Shown here piece after piece: positions 1-8,415 of a stretch of 34,860 nucleotides of DNA. The DNA lies in NCBI GenBank assembly GCA_938022935.1, contig CALIHL010000162.1:1-34860 (forward strand), read 5' to 3'. This DNA comes from an uncultured Saprospiraceae bacterium (GTDB lineage: Bacteria; Bacteroidota; Bacteroidia; Chitinophagales; Saprospiraceae). Below the pieces are notes generated by a model. It saw nothing but the letters and a program-made list of their open reading frames with translations, was not told where the DNA came from and did not search any database. The translations under genes and the position numbers were made by a program. The first letter of the stretch is position 1, and each line of letters opens with the position of its first letter.

Positions 1-908
1 ACTATGTAACCATTGTCTTTAAGTGTTATCTCATATAGATCTGAGTTGTCTATGGTGTTGTTAGTATGACTCCAACCAAGGTGTTCATTAAAAGCGATGC
101 CCAATGTTGGCAAGCCAACAAGTGTAGCTCCGTAGGTATGAATGCCAGGGGCGTTAAAGTGACCTTCATAAAATAGCCACTCATCAAACCATGGTAAATG
201 AGGGTTCATTACAAGCATCGCTTTTCCACTTTCACTTCGGCTTGGGCCAACTGCATAAGTGTTAGAACCTCGCTCTTCCCAACGGGGCACATCTTGAAGA
301 TCTCCTCCTCCTATAAAGCGACTGTACAGGACAAATATGGCATGCTTCAATATGTCTTCTCGTTGGACAGGAAGTACGATGTTATATTTTTCTTCTACCG
401 TTTCAGGATGTTTAGAGACATAATCATTCATGCCTTTTGCAAATTGAGTGATGTACGTTTTAAACTCTGGTGTTTGTTCTTGATACCATCGATTGGCGAT
501 ACGGGGGAAGTCAAGAGTGTGCACCATGACGTCATTTTGCACGAATTCTTCACCCCAGTATTCGGCAGCTTTTCCTCTTGATTTAGCATAAAGCTTTAAG
601 ATAGTATTGCCATGGCTATGCATCTGAGACCAGCCGAAAGCATAGAAGAGCTCTTCGTTGTTTTCGGCATAGATGTGCGGAACGCCCCATTTATCCCAGA
701 GGATTTCTGTTTTGTCCGATACAGATTGTTTTGCAGTCGCCTTGCTCTTTTGCATCGAGCCTTCTCTTATGTTATGAGAAGGGTTAGACTTGAGTATGAC
801 TGTTTTGCCGGCATCAAGTGGTTCTTGGATAGTAGAGACAGTCTGCTGAGTAGCGCAGCTGGCAAATAGAATGATTTGAAAGAGTAGATAAGAAGAAGAC
901 AGGCGCAT
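1..908 (-). CDS. Penicillin acylase family (Ntn-hydrolase) lipoprotein, 3' end cut by window
   Basis: The frame opens at an ATG at 908 and stays open to the left edge, giving 302 visible residues. The N-terminus has a short hydrophobic stretch ending in FASC (Cys about residue 18), a plausible lipoprotein signal. A typical acylase alpha-chain region follows. GSNTYAV places the probable autocatalytic nucleophile at Ser215, followed by SGKAMLVMNPHLPW, which matches the family pattern 'GSN-(W/Y)-AV ... SGK-x-L-x-x-x-x-PHL'. In this family the precursor is cut just before the Ser, which becomes the N-terminal nucleophile of the beta chain and hydrolyses amides such as beta-lactam side chains, acyl-homoserine lactones or N-acyl peptides. 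The substrate cannot be told from the sequence. The beta chain continues outside the window. It lies downstream of the redoxin gene on the same strand with a 60-base gap. Family confidence is high; substrate is unknown. Confidence 0.88.
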   Translation of the reverse strand, partial: MRLSSSYLLFQIILFASCATQQTVSTIQEPLDAGKTVILKSNPSHNIREGSMQKSKATAKQSVSDKTEILWDKWGVPHIYAENNEELFYAFGWSQMHSHGNTILKLYAKSRGKAAEYWGEEFVQNDVMVHTLDFPRIANRWYQEQTPEFKTYITQFAKGMNDYVSKHPETVEEKYNIVLPVQREDILKHAIFVLYSRFIGGGDLQDVPRWEERGSNTYAVGPSRSESGKAMLVMNPHLPWFDEWLFYEGHFNAPGIHTYGATLVGLPTLGIAFNEHLGWSHTNNTIDNSDLYEITLKDNGYI

Positions 909-968
909 AATGTATGTATTTAGAACTTTGATGAAGATATCTAATTCCAAAGACAAAACACCAATAGA

Positions 969-1520
969 CTACTTCCACTTTATATTACACCCAGCACTTG
1001 GATATTGGTCCTCTATTTTCTCGTTGCTAATCGTTGCATCAATAGCCGCTCTTAGGTCTTCGCCAGTTAATGGAATACTATTGCCTGGTCGAGATTGATC
1101 TAACCGACCTCTATAAGTCAATTCGTCAGCACCATTAAATACATAGAAGTCAGGTGTGCAGGCAGCATCGTATGCTTTTGCAACTTCTTGGTACTTGTCA
1201 TATAGATAAGGAAATGGAAACTTAAGCACTTTAGCGACGATACTCATCTTATCTGGAGCATCTTCTGGATAATTATCAACGTCGTTGGAGCTGATCGCGA
1301 TAAATGATACACCTTTGCTTTTATAATCGTTGGCTATACGAACGATCTCAGGATTGACATGGATAACAAAGGGACAGTGATTGCAGATGAACATCACAAC
1401 GGTAGCTCTATCTGATCTTAAGTCATCAAAACTATAATAGTTGTTAGAGATAACATCTTTGATATGGAAGTTGGGGGCTTTTGTGCCCAAAGGAAGCATT
1501 GTTGATTCTACAAGTGACAT
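969..1520 (-). CDS. Thioredoxin-fold peroxiredoxin-like protein (AhpC/TSA-type redoxin)
   Basis: 183 residues without a signal peptide, so probably cytoplasmic. It opens with the AhpC/TSA pattern (LGTKAPNFHI at 11-20). It then has CNHCPFV (Cys46 and Cys49) at the redox-active position, and a third Cys at 121 in AACTPDFYVF, where TP is the cis-proline loop. The C-terminal GCNIKWK is also typical of the 'PRX-like 1' branch of the thioredoxin superfamily. These proteins are thought to be thiol peroxidases or disulfide oxidoreductases, but few have been studied, so the exact reaction is inferred. It is the middle gene of a same-strand run, dnaX (27 bases upstream) to the acylase (downstream). Nothing else links it to dnaX in function. 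Confidence 0.85.
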   Translation of the reverse strand: MSLVESTMLPLGTKAPNFHIKDVISNNYYSFDDLRSDRATVVMFICNHCPFVIHVNPEIVRIANDYKSKGVSFIAISSNDVDNYPEDAPDKMSIVAKVLKFPFPYLYDKYQEVAKAYDAACTPDFYVFNGADELTYRGRLDQSRPGNSIPLTGEDLRAAIDATISNEKIEDQYPSAGCNIKWK

Positions 1521-1547
1521 TGTTTCTTTTTTCTATTAACAGAAGAA

Positions 1548-3338
1548 CTACTCATCTAGTTTTAGATCTAACTTTTCAATTAGCTCGTCAACAAGAGGGT
1601 TCATTGCTTTTAGGTGATCGTACTTTTCTTTTGGTGTTACGACCTTTGTTGTATTGGCTTCCGCCAAATCTGGAAATTGCGCTCGATCTACATCTACTTT
1701 GATTTCAAGATCGCTTTGATTGAAGTGATCTCTTATATCTGCATATAGCTTGGCCTCCTGTTGAATCTCTTCTCTGGCGATGTTAGAAGGAACGGTAATT
1801 ATAATCTTTCCATCAACAACTTTTCTAATTACAGTAGTGAGTATACCAGATGTTGTTGCAGATTCGATACCTGCTACATAATCTGTCCAGATCTGATCGA
1901 CATCTTCTATGCTGACTGCTTTTTCTGCTTTTTCACTACTAGAGATTTCAACCTCTGCTTCTTTTAACAAGTCTTCAATTGAAGAGATGCTTGGCGTGTT
2001 CAGTATAGGTGCAGCAGAAGGCTTAGGAGGCGTTACTGCCATCGGTCTCGTTGGTGTAGGTTCTGCTACTTTTTCAACTTGAGCCTTTTCCTTAACTGGT
2101 TCTTCGACAGATACTATAGGTTGAGTAGTATTTGCGGAAGCGCCATCAATGATCGGTTGCTGCTGAGTACTAGTAGGTGCTTGAGTAGAAGGAGTGCTTA
2201 CAAGACTAGTTTTTTTTTGAATAGGCTGAACTGATTCTCCTTGAAGGACAGGCAAGGCCTTCCTACTTGCAAAGCAAATCTTGAGCAAAGCCACTTCTAC
2301 ATGAAGTCTTTTGTCTTTTGCTTTTGGATAGTCTAAATCTGCTTGGTTGGCTAAGTTAAGCGCGGTCATAATAGTGCCAAAAGAGATCGCATTGGATTGG
2401 TTCATGTACTTGTTTTTAAGTACATCGCTCATCTGTAACATCTTCTGCGTTGGTTCTTGCTTTGAGTACATCAAGTTACGCATATGCTGTGCGAGACCAT
2501 TCATAAAAGTGTCTCCCTCAAATCCATTTTTTAACACCTGATCAATGAGTAACAACAATCCCGTTGCATCTTCTTCTAAGATCCGTTCAGTAGCTTTAAA
2601 GAAGTAGTCAAAGTCAAGGATGTTAAGGTTATCAACAACACTCTGCAGGGTTATCTTACTGGCACTGGCACTAGCGATCCTGTCAAATATCGAAAGCGCA
2701 TCACGCATCGCACCATCTGCCTTCTCAGCAATGACGTAAAGTGCATCATGCTCTGTCTCTATCCCTTCTTTAGCAGCTATCGCCTCTAGCTGAACGATAA
2801 TGTCTTGGATTTGGATCCTTCTAAAATCATATAGCTGGCATCTACTCAGGATGGTAGGCAGAATCTTGTGTCGTTCTGTTGTCGCTAATATGAAGATGGC
2901 ATATGGCGGAGGCTCTTCTAAAGTCTTAAGGAAGGCATTGAAGGCTGCTTGGGAGAGCATATGGACCTCATCAATGATAAACACCTTGTACTGTCCCTGT
3001 TGGGGCTGAAAACGTACTTGCTCGATCAGTGTCCTAATGTTCTCTACAGAGTTATTGGAAGCGGCATCTAATTCGACGATGTTGAGCGAGATGTCAATGT
3101 CACTTTCAGCATAACTTCCATCTTGGATGGCCTGTTTTGGGTCTGGCATGTTGATAACCTTGGCCAAAAGCCGAGCACAGGTTGTTTTTCCTACACCTCT
3201 TGGTCCACAAAACAAAAATGCATGTGCCAACTTGTCATTAAGAAGAGCATTCTTAATCGTTGAGGTTACATGTTCTTGACCTACAACATCCTCGAAAAGT
3301 TGCGGTCTATACTTCCGTGCGGAAACTACATAAGCCAT
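1548..3338 (-). CDS. dnaX: DNA polymerase III subunit gamma/tau
   Basis: 596 residues. This is the AAA+ clamp-loader subunit that opens and loads the sliding clamp and tethers the polymerase. Visible parts are RKYRP at the N-terminus, Walker A GPRGVGKT (45-52), Walker B DEVH (123-126), sensor 1 LATTERHKILPTILSRC (151-167), and the lid and collar helices to about 365. A Pro/Thr/Gln-rich linker (about 375-450) and a tau-like C-terminal domain follow. The segment between Walker A and ELDAASNN (61-87), which carries a four-Cys zinc module in E. coli and in most relatives I recall, has no cysteine. I see no obvious slippery A-run frameshift site, so a shorter gamma product is not supported. Divergent from the glycan operon (78-base gap). 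Confidence 0.96.
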   Translation of the reverse strand: MAYVVSARKYRPQLFEDVVGQEHVTSTIKNALLNDKLAHAFLFCGPRGVGKTTCARLLAKVINMPDPKQAIQDGSYAESDIDISLNIVELDAASNNSVENIRTLIEQVRFQPQQGQYKVFIIDEVHMLSQAAFNAFLKTLEEPPPYAIFILATTERHKILPTILSRCQLYDFRRIQIQDIIVQLEAIAAKEGIETEHDALYVIAEKADGAMRDALSIFDRIASASASKITLQSVVDNLNILDFDYFFKATERILEEDATGLLLLIDQVLKNGFEGDTFMNGLAQHMRNLMYSKQEPTQKMLQMSDVLKNKYMNQSNAISFGTIMTALNLANQADLDYPKAKDKRLHVEVALLKICFASRKALPVLQGESVQPIQKKTSLVSTPSTQAPTSTQQQPIIDGASANTTQPIVSVEEPVKEKAQVEKVAEPTPTRPMAVTPPKPSAAPILNTPSISSIEDLLKEAEVEISSSEKAEKAVSIEDVDQIWTDYVAGIESATTSGILTTVIRKVVDGKIIITVPSNIAREEIQQEAKLYADIRDHFNQSDLEIKVDVDRAQFPDLAEANTTKVVTPKEKYDHLKAMNPLVDELIEKLDLKLDE

Positions 3339-3416
3339 TGGATGCGATATTACGAATTATCGATACAATATTCAGACAATCTTATCTTCGCAAGTACATA
3401 GAGTTATCATTCTTAC

Positions 3417-4664
3417 TTGAGGGACATAGCGACATACGAGCCAAATAGAATATTTCGGATTGGCATCATCAACATCTTTGTGATCATTGGTCTGCTAAGA
3501 CTCACAAATCTCAACTATTACCTGACCCAAGCTATTGGAGTCGATGTGGCAGTTGATAACCTTGGTGGTGGTGCGCTGAATTTTAATAATTATCTTGGGG
3601 TTGCCTTTCTAAGTCTGATTATCCTAACTAAGATATTTAAGGTTGAAGCCAGATGGAAGAGTGGTTGGCCCATATATTCGTTGATGCTTATCTACATGGC
3701 CAATGGCTTAGCGTCTCCATATGCTAATGCCTTTTGGCTGGTCTATCAAGAGTTGTTTTTGTTTATCGCTGTTGTTATGCATCTCTTTATCCAGAAGGTG
3801 CCTGATGACTTTGTAAACCGATTTAAGCGGGCGATGTCTTTGCTCTTTTGGCCATTGATTGGGCTAATGACTTTTAGTGCAATTATGATCTTAGGTTATA
3901 ACTCTTGGTCCTATTACCTTGATGAATATAACGAAGTCTTCGTGCAAAGCTTAGACGACTTTGGGATCGTGAAACAACGGTATGGATACTTACTTGGCTT
4001 CATGATTAGTTATTGTTTGTTTGTACTGAAGAGTAGACCTAAGCAGTTGTTAGTTCTATTTCTTGCCATAATCACGGGGTTTGGTATCAGAAGTATGATT
4101 ATCGGGATCATTGGTGCGACACTGATCTTTAAAGTTCGCAAGCCAAAGCAATTCTTAATGATTCTTTTGATTGGAGCAATTGGTTTCTTTGTTTGGCTCT
4201 TGCCAAACCTTAATGAATTGATCTATGATACAAGGTTCTACTCTTTTCTAAATGCTTATAATATCATTCTTGAATTTCCATTTGGTGTGGGCCTTGGAGG
4301 GTATCCTGTTTATACCGAGCTCTTCCACCGACAGCTCTATGCTTCCTTTTTTGATATAAGTGCCGTGTTAGACTACATACCTTTGGCGCCAGAATCAGAT
4401 TTGGTCCATTTGTTTGGCAGTCTTGGGTTGATATTAGGTGGGTTGCACATCTTGATACAACTTCGATTGGTGTGGTACACATATAAGTTACAACCACTGA
4501 TGTCATCTTTTCAGAAATGCATCTTGTTCTACTTTTGCTTTATGACTTTTTTTGGTATTAGTGAGGATTCTATTTTTTCAATTAACTATTGGATCTTTTT
4601 TGGATTGTCATCGGGTATCATTGCGAGCTTGATTTATAAAAGAAAATATCAACTCAATGACTAG
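3417..4664 (+). CDS. Wzy / O-antigen-ligase-like polytopic membrane protein
   Basis: 415 residues, very hydrophobic, with about ten to eleven predicted membrane segments and a larger exposed loop between about 280 and 335. The loop region reads FGVGLGGYP and later ESDLVHLFGSLGLI, the layout of Wzy_C/O-antigen ligase proteins (a 'GVGLGNF ... H-x-x-x-L-x-x-x-G-L-x-G' signature). It could polymerise undecaprenyl-linked repeat units or ligate a glycan to a lipid carrier; sequence alone does not separate the two. The start is a TTG at 3417. The frame opens only at 3402, and the next start (a GTG about 3480) would cut into the first membrane helix. It is the first gene of the glycan operon and overlaps the GT2 gene by 8 bases. 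Confidence 0.75.
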   Translation: MRDIATYEPNRIFRIGIINIFVIIGLLRLTNLNYYLTQAIGVDVAVDNLGGGALNFNNYLGVAFLSLIILTKIFKVEARWKSGWPIYSLMLIYMANGLASPYANAFWLVYQELFLFIAVVMHLFIQKVPDDFVNRFKRAMSLLFWPLIGLMTFSAIMILGYNSWSYYLDEYNEVFVQSLDDFGIVKQRYGYLLGFMISYCLFVLKSRPKQLLVLFLAIITGFGIRSMIIGIIGATLIFKVRKPKQFLMILLIGAIGFFVWLLPNLNELIYDTRFYSFLNAYNIILEFPFGVGLGGYPVYTELFHRQLYASFFDISAVLDYIPLAPESDLVHLFGSLGLILGGLHILIQLRLVWYTYKLQPLMSSFQKCILFYFCFMTFFGISEDSIFSINYWIFFGLSSGIIASLIYKRKYQLND

Positions 4665-5424
4665 CGCTCGAGTTTCGATAGTCATGTCTTGTTACAATGC
4701 TGCAGGCACGTTAAAACGAGCAGTAGACAGTATGCTACAACAAAGCTATCGAGACTTTGAGTTTATTATGGTTGATGATGGAAGCACAGATGAGACTTTG
4801 ACAATACTCCAAGAATATCAAGGTGAAGATGATCGAATTAACATAATTGTAAATGAGACTAACCTTGGCCTTGCTGCATCTCTTAATAAAGGAATAAAGA
4901 AAGCGAATGGAAAATATATCGCGCGCATGGACGCAGATGACGAGTCATTTCTTAGTAGGCTTGAGCAACAAGTTGTGTTTCTGGATAAACATGATAATAT
5001 TGATATACTTGGTGCCGGTATTGTTAGAAGGACAGCAGATTTGAAGGAGGCTGACACGCATTTGCTTCCGCAAAAGCACACCGACATCATTAGCAATGTT
5101 TTCAAAAAGCCACTTGTCTTTCATCCTACAATTATGGTTAGGAAAGAGATTTTTGAAAAGCATGGATATTATAACCCAACAGTGACGTGGGCAGAGGATG
5201 CGGACTTGTGGTATCGCATTTATGACAAGGTAACATTTCATAATCTACAAGAGCCATTGTTGTACTATACATTAAAGGAAAAATTTAAGTGGCGGCATGC
5301 TAAGAATAATATCCTGGTAAAAGTTGATCACTTAAAGAAGAGAAAGAAACTCTTTAATTATACGCCTCAGTTGATCTATGATGTTTTGAACTTTGGAAGA
5401 AAAATGATTTCTCCTTCTAATTAG
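4657..5424 (+). CDS. Family 2 glycosyltransferase
   Basis: 255 residues with a GT-A fold. It starts VSIVMSCYNAAGTLKRAVDS, followed by DDGST (40-44), the nucleotide-sugar contact NLGLAASLNKG (69-79) and the metal-binding DADD (92-95). The acceptor-side WAEDADLW (about 176) carries the likely catalytic acidic residue. It transfers a sugar from a nucleotide-sugar donor onto a growing glycan, in the cytoplasm at the inner leaflet. No membrane helix is evident. The ATG lies inside the end of the Wzy-like gene (8-base overlap), which suggests translational coupling. The sugar specificity cannot be read from the sequence. Confidence 0.92.
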   Translation: MTSARVSIVMSCYNAAGTLKRAVDSMLQQSYRDFEFIMVDDGSTDETLTILQEYQGEDDRINIIVNETNLGLAASLNKGIKKANGKYIARMDADDESFLSRLEQQVVFLDKHDNIDILGAGIVRRTADLKEADTHLLPQKHTDIISNVFKKPLVFHPTIMVRKEIFEKHGYYNPTVTWAEDADLWYRIYDKVTFHNLQEPLLYYTLKEKFKWRHAKNNILVKVDHLKKRKKLFNYTPQLIYDVLNFGRKMISPSN

Positions 5425-5428
5425 AAAC

Positions 5429-6193
5429 ATGGAAACAAGACCTGAGCCTCTTATTAAATTCCACTCTTTACAGAGATATGTGATCTGGAAGCACTTACAA
5501 CCTGTTTTTAATAACATAAGAGTTGTAGAGTTTCCAAAGTCAGGCGGCACATGGCTGTGTCAGATGCTAGCGGACTTGATGGGCCTTCCTTTTCCAAGAA
5601 ATTCTGCTCTTCCATTTAGAAGGGCGATACAACATGCACATCACATCGGCCCAACGAGCTACAAAACGATTGTACTGATACGAGATGGACGAGATGTTAT
5701 AACGTCTGCATATTTTCATTTTTTGATGAGTGGAGAAAGAAAGCACGGTCAGTTGGTTAAGAAATGGCGAGGACTATTAGGAGATCAGAACTTTACTGAT
5801 ATAAAGAAAACAATGCCGCTTTTTATAAATGCATTCCACAATTCATTTAGTGTTGGGGGTAAAAACATCAATTGGGGGCAACATGTCGTGAGCTATGACC
5901 CTAATGATGACAATTTGATCTTTGTTAAATATGAAAACTTATTGGAAAACTCAGAGCTTGAGTTGAAAAGGATACTGGATTGGTATAAGATAGAAGCCAA
6001 GAAAGATATATCAAGCATAGTAGACAAGCATAGTTTTAAAAATCAAACGGGCAGAAATAGAGGAGAGGAACAAGCTAATTCATTTTTAAGAAAAGGGGTG
6101 GCTGGAGATTGGAAGAATAACTTTAATGAACAGTCAATTCAGTTGTGTGAAGAATATTATGGTCATACTTTAAGAAGGTTTGATTATGTATAA
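5429..6193 (+). CDS. PAPS-dependent sulfotransferase
   Basis: 254 residues. The 5'-phosphosulfate-binding P-loop is FPKSGGTWL (35-43), and the 3'-phosphate-binding segment is IRDGRDVITSAYFHF (84-98), with the Arg and Ser expected to contact PAPS. Near the C-terminus, RKGVAGDWKNNF matches the Sulfotransfer_1 pattern 'RKG-x-x-GDWKN-x-F'. This is the family that moves sulfate from PAPS to hydroxyl or amino groups. Its position between glycosyltransferase genes suggests a sugar acceptor. It starts 4 bases after the GT2 stop and overlaps the next gene by 8 bases. The donor is presumably supplied by cysD/cysN/cysC at 16.7-19.5 kb. The acceptor is inferred. Confidence 0.88.
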   Translation: METRPEPLIKFHSLQRYVIWKHLQPVFNNIRVVEFPKSGGTWLCQMLADLMGLPFPRNSALPFRRAIQHAHHIGPTSYKTIVLIRDGRDVITSAYFHFLMSGERKHGQLVKKWRGLLGDQNFTDIKKTMPLFINAFHNSFSVGGKNINWGQHVVSYDPNDDNLIFVKYENLLENSELELKRILDWYKIEAKKDISSIVDKHSFKNQTGRNRGEEQANSFLRKGVAGDWKNNFNEQSIQLCEEYYGHTLRRFDYV

Positions 6194-7298
6194 GGTACTG
6201 AACATAAGTGAAGAGGGTAGAGGAGGAGGCGCCATAGGGCGCATCAGGATCATAGCAAACGAATTAAAGGGTAGAATCAATACAATTATCGTTGTACCCA
6301 AAGGATCTGAAAAGTATGTTCAATCACTTGAACGATTAAATCTTAATTATAAAGAGGTTGGATTGCATCCTATGACAAAAGACCCGTGGGGAGCACTTTT
6401 GTATTTAGCCTTTTTTGTGCCAGAGATTATTTCACTGATCCGATTGATGAGAAAAGAAAAGCCAGATGTCGTTCATTGCAATGGGTCTTGGCAAATCAAA
6501 GGAGTCATCGCTTCTAAGCTTGCGGGGATCCCTGCCTATTGGCATATGAATGACACATATCAACCTCAGTTTGTTGAAGGTCTATTTAAGTTGCTTTCAA
6601 AACTACCTTCTGGTTATGTATATGCATCTGAGAGAACAAAAAGTTACTATCAAAGCATAAGCGAACGAATTAAGAATAAAACATCTTCTATTGTTTTAGT
6701 CGCACCGGTTGATCGCAACCTTTTATCACCAATAGTGAGAAGTAGATCTTCTCCAGTTAGACTTTTGATGATTGGCTACATTAACATTCATAAAGGTATC
6801 GAGCTGTTAATAGAAGCGGCTTCATTGTTAAAGGATGAAGAAATTATAATTGATATCATAGGTCCAGTCCTCGAAAGCCAATCATCTTATAAATCTTCTC
6901 TTGACCTACTTATGAAAGAGCGCGATGTATCTAATGTCTCTTTTTTAGGCTATCAAAAAATAGATACAGAACTATTGAGTAAATACCATTATTACATTTG
7001 TTCTTCCATAAGAGAAGCAAGTCCGATGGCAGTGTGGGAGTCGTTAGCTTCGGGCTTACCTATCATAAGCACAGATGTTGGTGATGTAAAAGAGGTCATA
7101 GAGAAAAATAGTTGTGGAGTCATTTCTGAAAAGCTAAATGGGGAATCGTTAGCAAAGGCAATTAGGACCCTCATTGGCCAAACAGAAGAAGAGTATAAAG
7201 AGATGTCAAAAAATGCGGTGATTGCATCAGACACCTTTGACAAAGAACAAGTGGCTAAAGCTTACCTTAGTTTCTATAAAAAAGTGATTGGTGAGTAA
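6186..7298 (+). CDS. Family 4 glycosyltransferase
   Basis: 370 residues from the ATG at 6186; a TTG two codons earlier would add two residues. The GT-B layout shows an N-terminal domain with a Gly-rich loop (EEGRGGGAIGRIR), then PDVVHCNGSW (about 90-100). The C-terminal donor domain has LLMIGYINIHKGIELLIEA and EASPMAVWESLASGLPII, which contains the EX7E motif of retaining GT4 enzymes. It adds a sugar from a nucleotide-sugar donor in the cytoplasm. The start overlaps the sulfotransferase stop by 8 bases, and its own end overlaps the next gene by 8. Confidence 0.92.
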   Translation: MYKVLNISEEGRGGGAIGRIRIIANELKGRINTIIVVPKGSEKYVQSLERLNLNYKEVGLHPMTKDPWGALLYLAFFVPEIISLIRLMRKEKPDVVHCNGSWQIKGVIASKLAGIPAYWHMNDTYQPQFVEGLFKLLSKLPSGYVYASERTKSYYQSISERIKNKTSSIVLVAPVDRNLLSPIVRSRSSPVRLLMIGYINIHKGIELLIEAASLLKDEEIIIDIIGPVLESQSSYKSSLDLLMKERDVSNVSFLGYQKIDTELLSKYHYYICSSIREASPMAVWESLASGLPIISTDVGDVKEVIEKNSCGVISEKLNGESLAKAIRTLIGQTEEEYKEMSKNAVIASDTFDKEQVAKAYLSFYKKVIGE

Positions 7299-8415
7299 GT
7301 CGATTAAGCTCTGTGTAGTCAATAGAAACTATCCACCGGATAGAGGAGCAACTGGGTACTATGCTAGCAGGCTTGTTGATTATTTAAAGGTCGATGATAG
7401 CTTTGAGATCTCGGTAGTGACTGTTGGCAATCGACGTGATACAAATGATGTAAAATATATAAAAGGCAGTTATGAAGGAAAAGTAAAATGGCGACGACTC
7501 TTTTCTACCTATTTTGAAGGAAGAAAGTTGGTAAAAAAAGCCTTGTCAACTAAAGCTGATGTATACATCATGATGACAGATCCACCTTTTCTTAATTACT
7601 GGTCTTCAAAGCTGCTAAAGAATAAAAAGTGGATGCTATGGTCTATGGACTTGTACCCAGAGGCATTTGCTGCTAATGGCTTGATTGATCAAAGCCATGT
7701 GCTCTTCAAGCACTATGAATCTTCTTTGAAGGCAGCTCCACCTAGTTATATTGTTTCGTTGGGAGCAGCTCAGTTGAAGCATCTACAAGCCAAGTATTAT
7801 CCTACGACTGAAGGATTGTCTTTGCCAATTGGTATAAGAGAAGGAAATACGCTGCCAAAAGAGAAGCATGCTGTTGAAAGTGTAGAGAAGAAGGTTGTCT
7901 TTGGTTATGCTGGAACTATTGGCGAAGCACATGATGCTGAGGCAATCGTCAGGATAGCTAAAAGCTTGAATCCCCAAAACCACTCGTTTGTCTTATGCTG
8001 TAAAGGTTCAAAATCGGAAGATGTAACAGCACAGTTAATAGATTTTAAGCACGTAATAATCAAAGAAGAATTGACTGAAGAGGAGTTGGGCGAGATAGAT
8101 ATCCATATTGTCTCTTTGATGGATAGGTGGACACACATATGTGTACCTTCTAAAGCCTTAAGCGCATTACAAAAAGAGAGGCCAGTGTTATTTATTGGCA
8201 AAGACGAAAGTGATACTTGGCAATTAATAAATGGAGCAGGATGGAGATTGAGCCAAGAATATGATATTTTGGATTTTTTAAGAGAGCTAACAAAGGATGA
8301 ACTTTTGGCGAAGAAACGAAAGGCGAAAAAAGTCTCATCTGAATTGTTAGATCAATACAACAAAGGACTACTCCAAATCAAAACACGAATAGAACAACTT
8401 AAAAGCAACTCATGA
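7291..8415 (+). CDS. Family 4-like glycosyltransferase (WbuB-like)
   Basis: 374 residues from the GTG at 7291; a TTG directly before it is also possible. The N-terminal domain has NYPPDRGATGYYASRLVDYL, then DPPFLNYWS and MLWSMDLYPEAF, features shared with the WbuB group of GT4 enzymes. The C-terminal domain has VFGYAGTIGEAHDAEAIV and VPSKALSALQKERPVLF, where the usual EX7E motif is replaced by a 'PSK' loop, also as in that group. Probably a glycan-assembly transferase; sugar unknown. It overlaps both neighbours (8 bases upstream, 4 bases ATGA downstream), so it is firmly in the operon. Confidence 0.85.
   Translation: MSKSIKLCVVNRNYPPDRGATGYYASRLVDYLKVDDSFEISVVTVGNRRDTNDVKYIKGSYEGKVKWRRLFSTYFEGRKLVKKALSTKADVYIMMTDPPFLNYWSSKLLKNKKWMLWSMDLYPEAFAANGLIDQSHVLFKHYESSLKAAPPSYIVSLGAAQLKHLQAKYYPTTEGLSLPIGIREGNTLPKEKHAVESVEKKVVFGYAGTIGEAHDAEAIVRIAKSLNPQNHSFVLCCKGSKSEDVTAQLIDFKHVIIKEELTEEELGEIDIHIVSLMDRWTHICVPSKALSALQKERPVLFIGKDESDTWQLINGAGWRLSQEYDILDFLRELTKDELLAKKRKAKKVSSELLDQYNKGLLQIKTRIEQLKSNS

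Noticed and set aside
1548..3338. Programmed frameshift in dnaX giving a short gamma form
   Set aside because: No A6-G or similar slippery run with a following stem was seen on the coding strand at the domain border.
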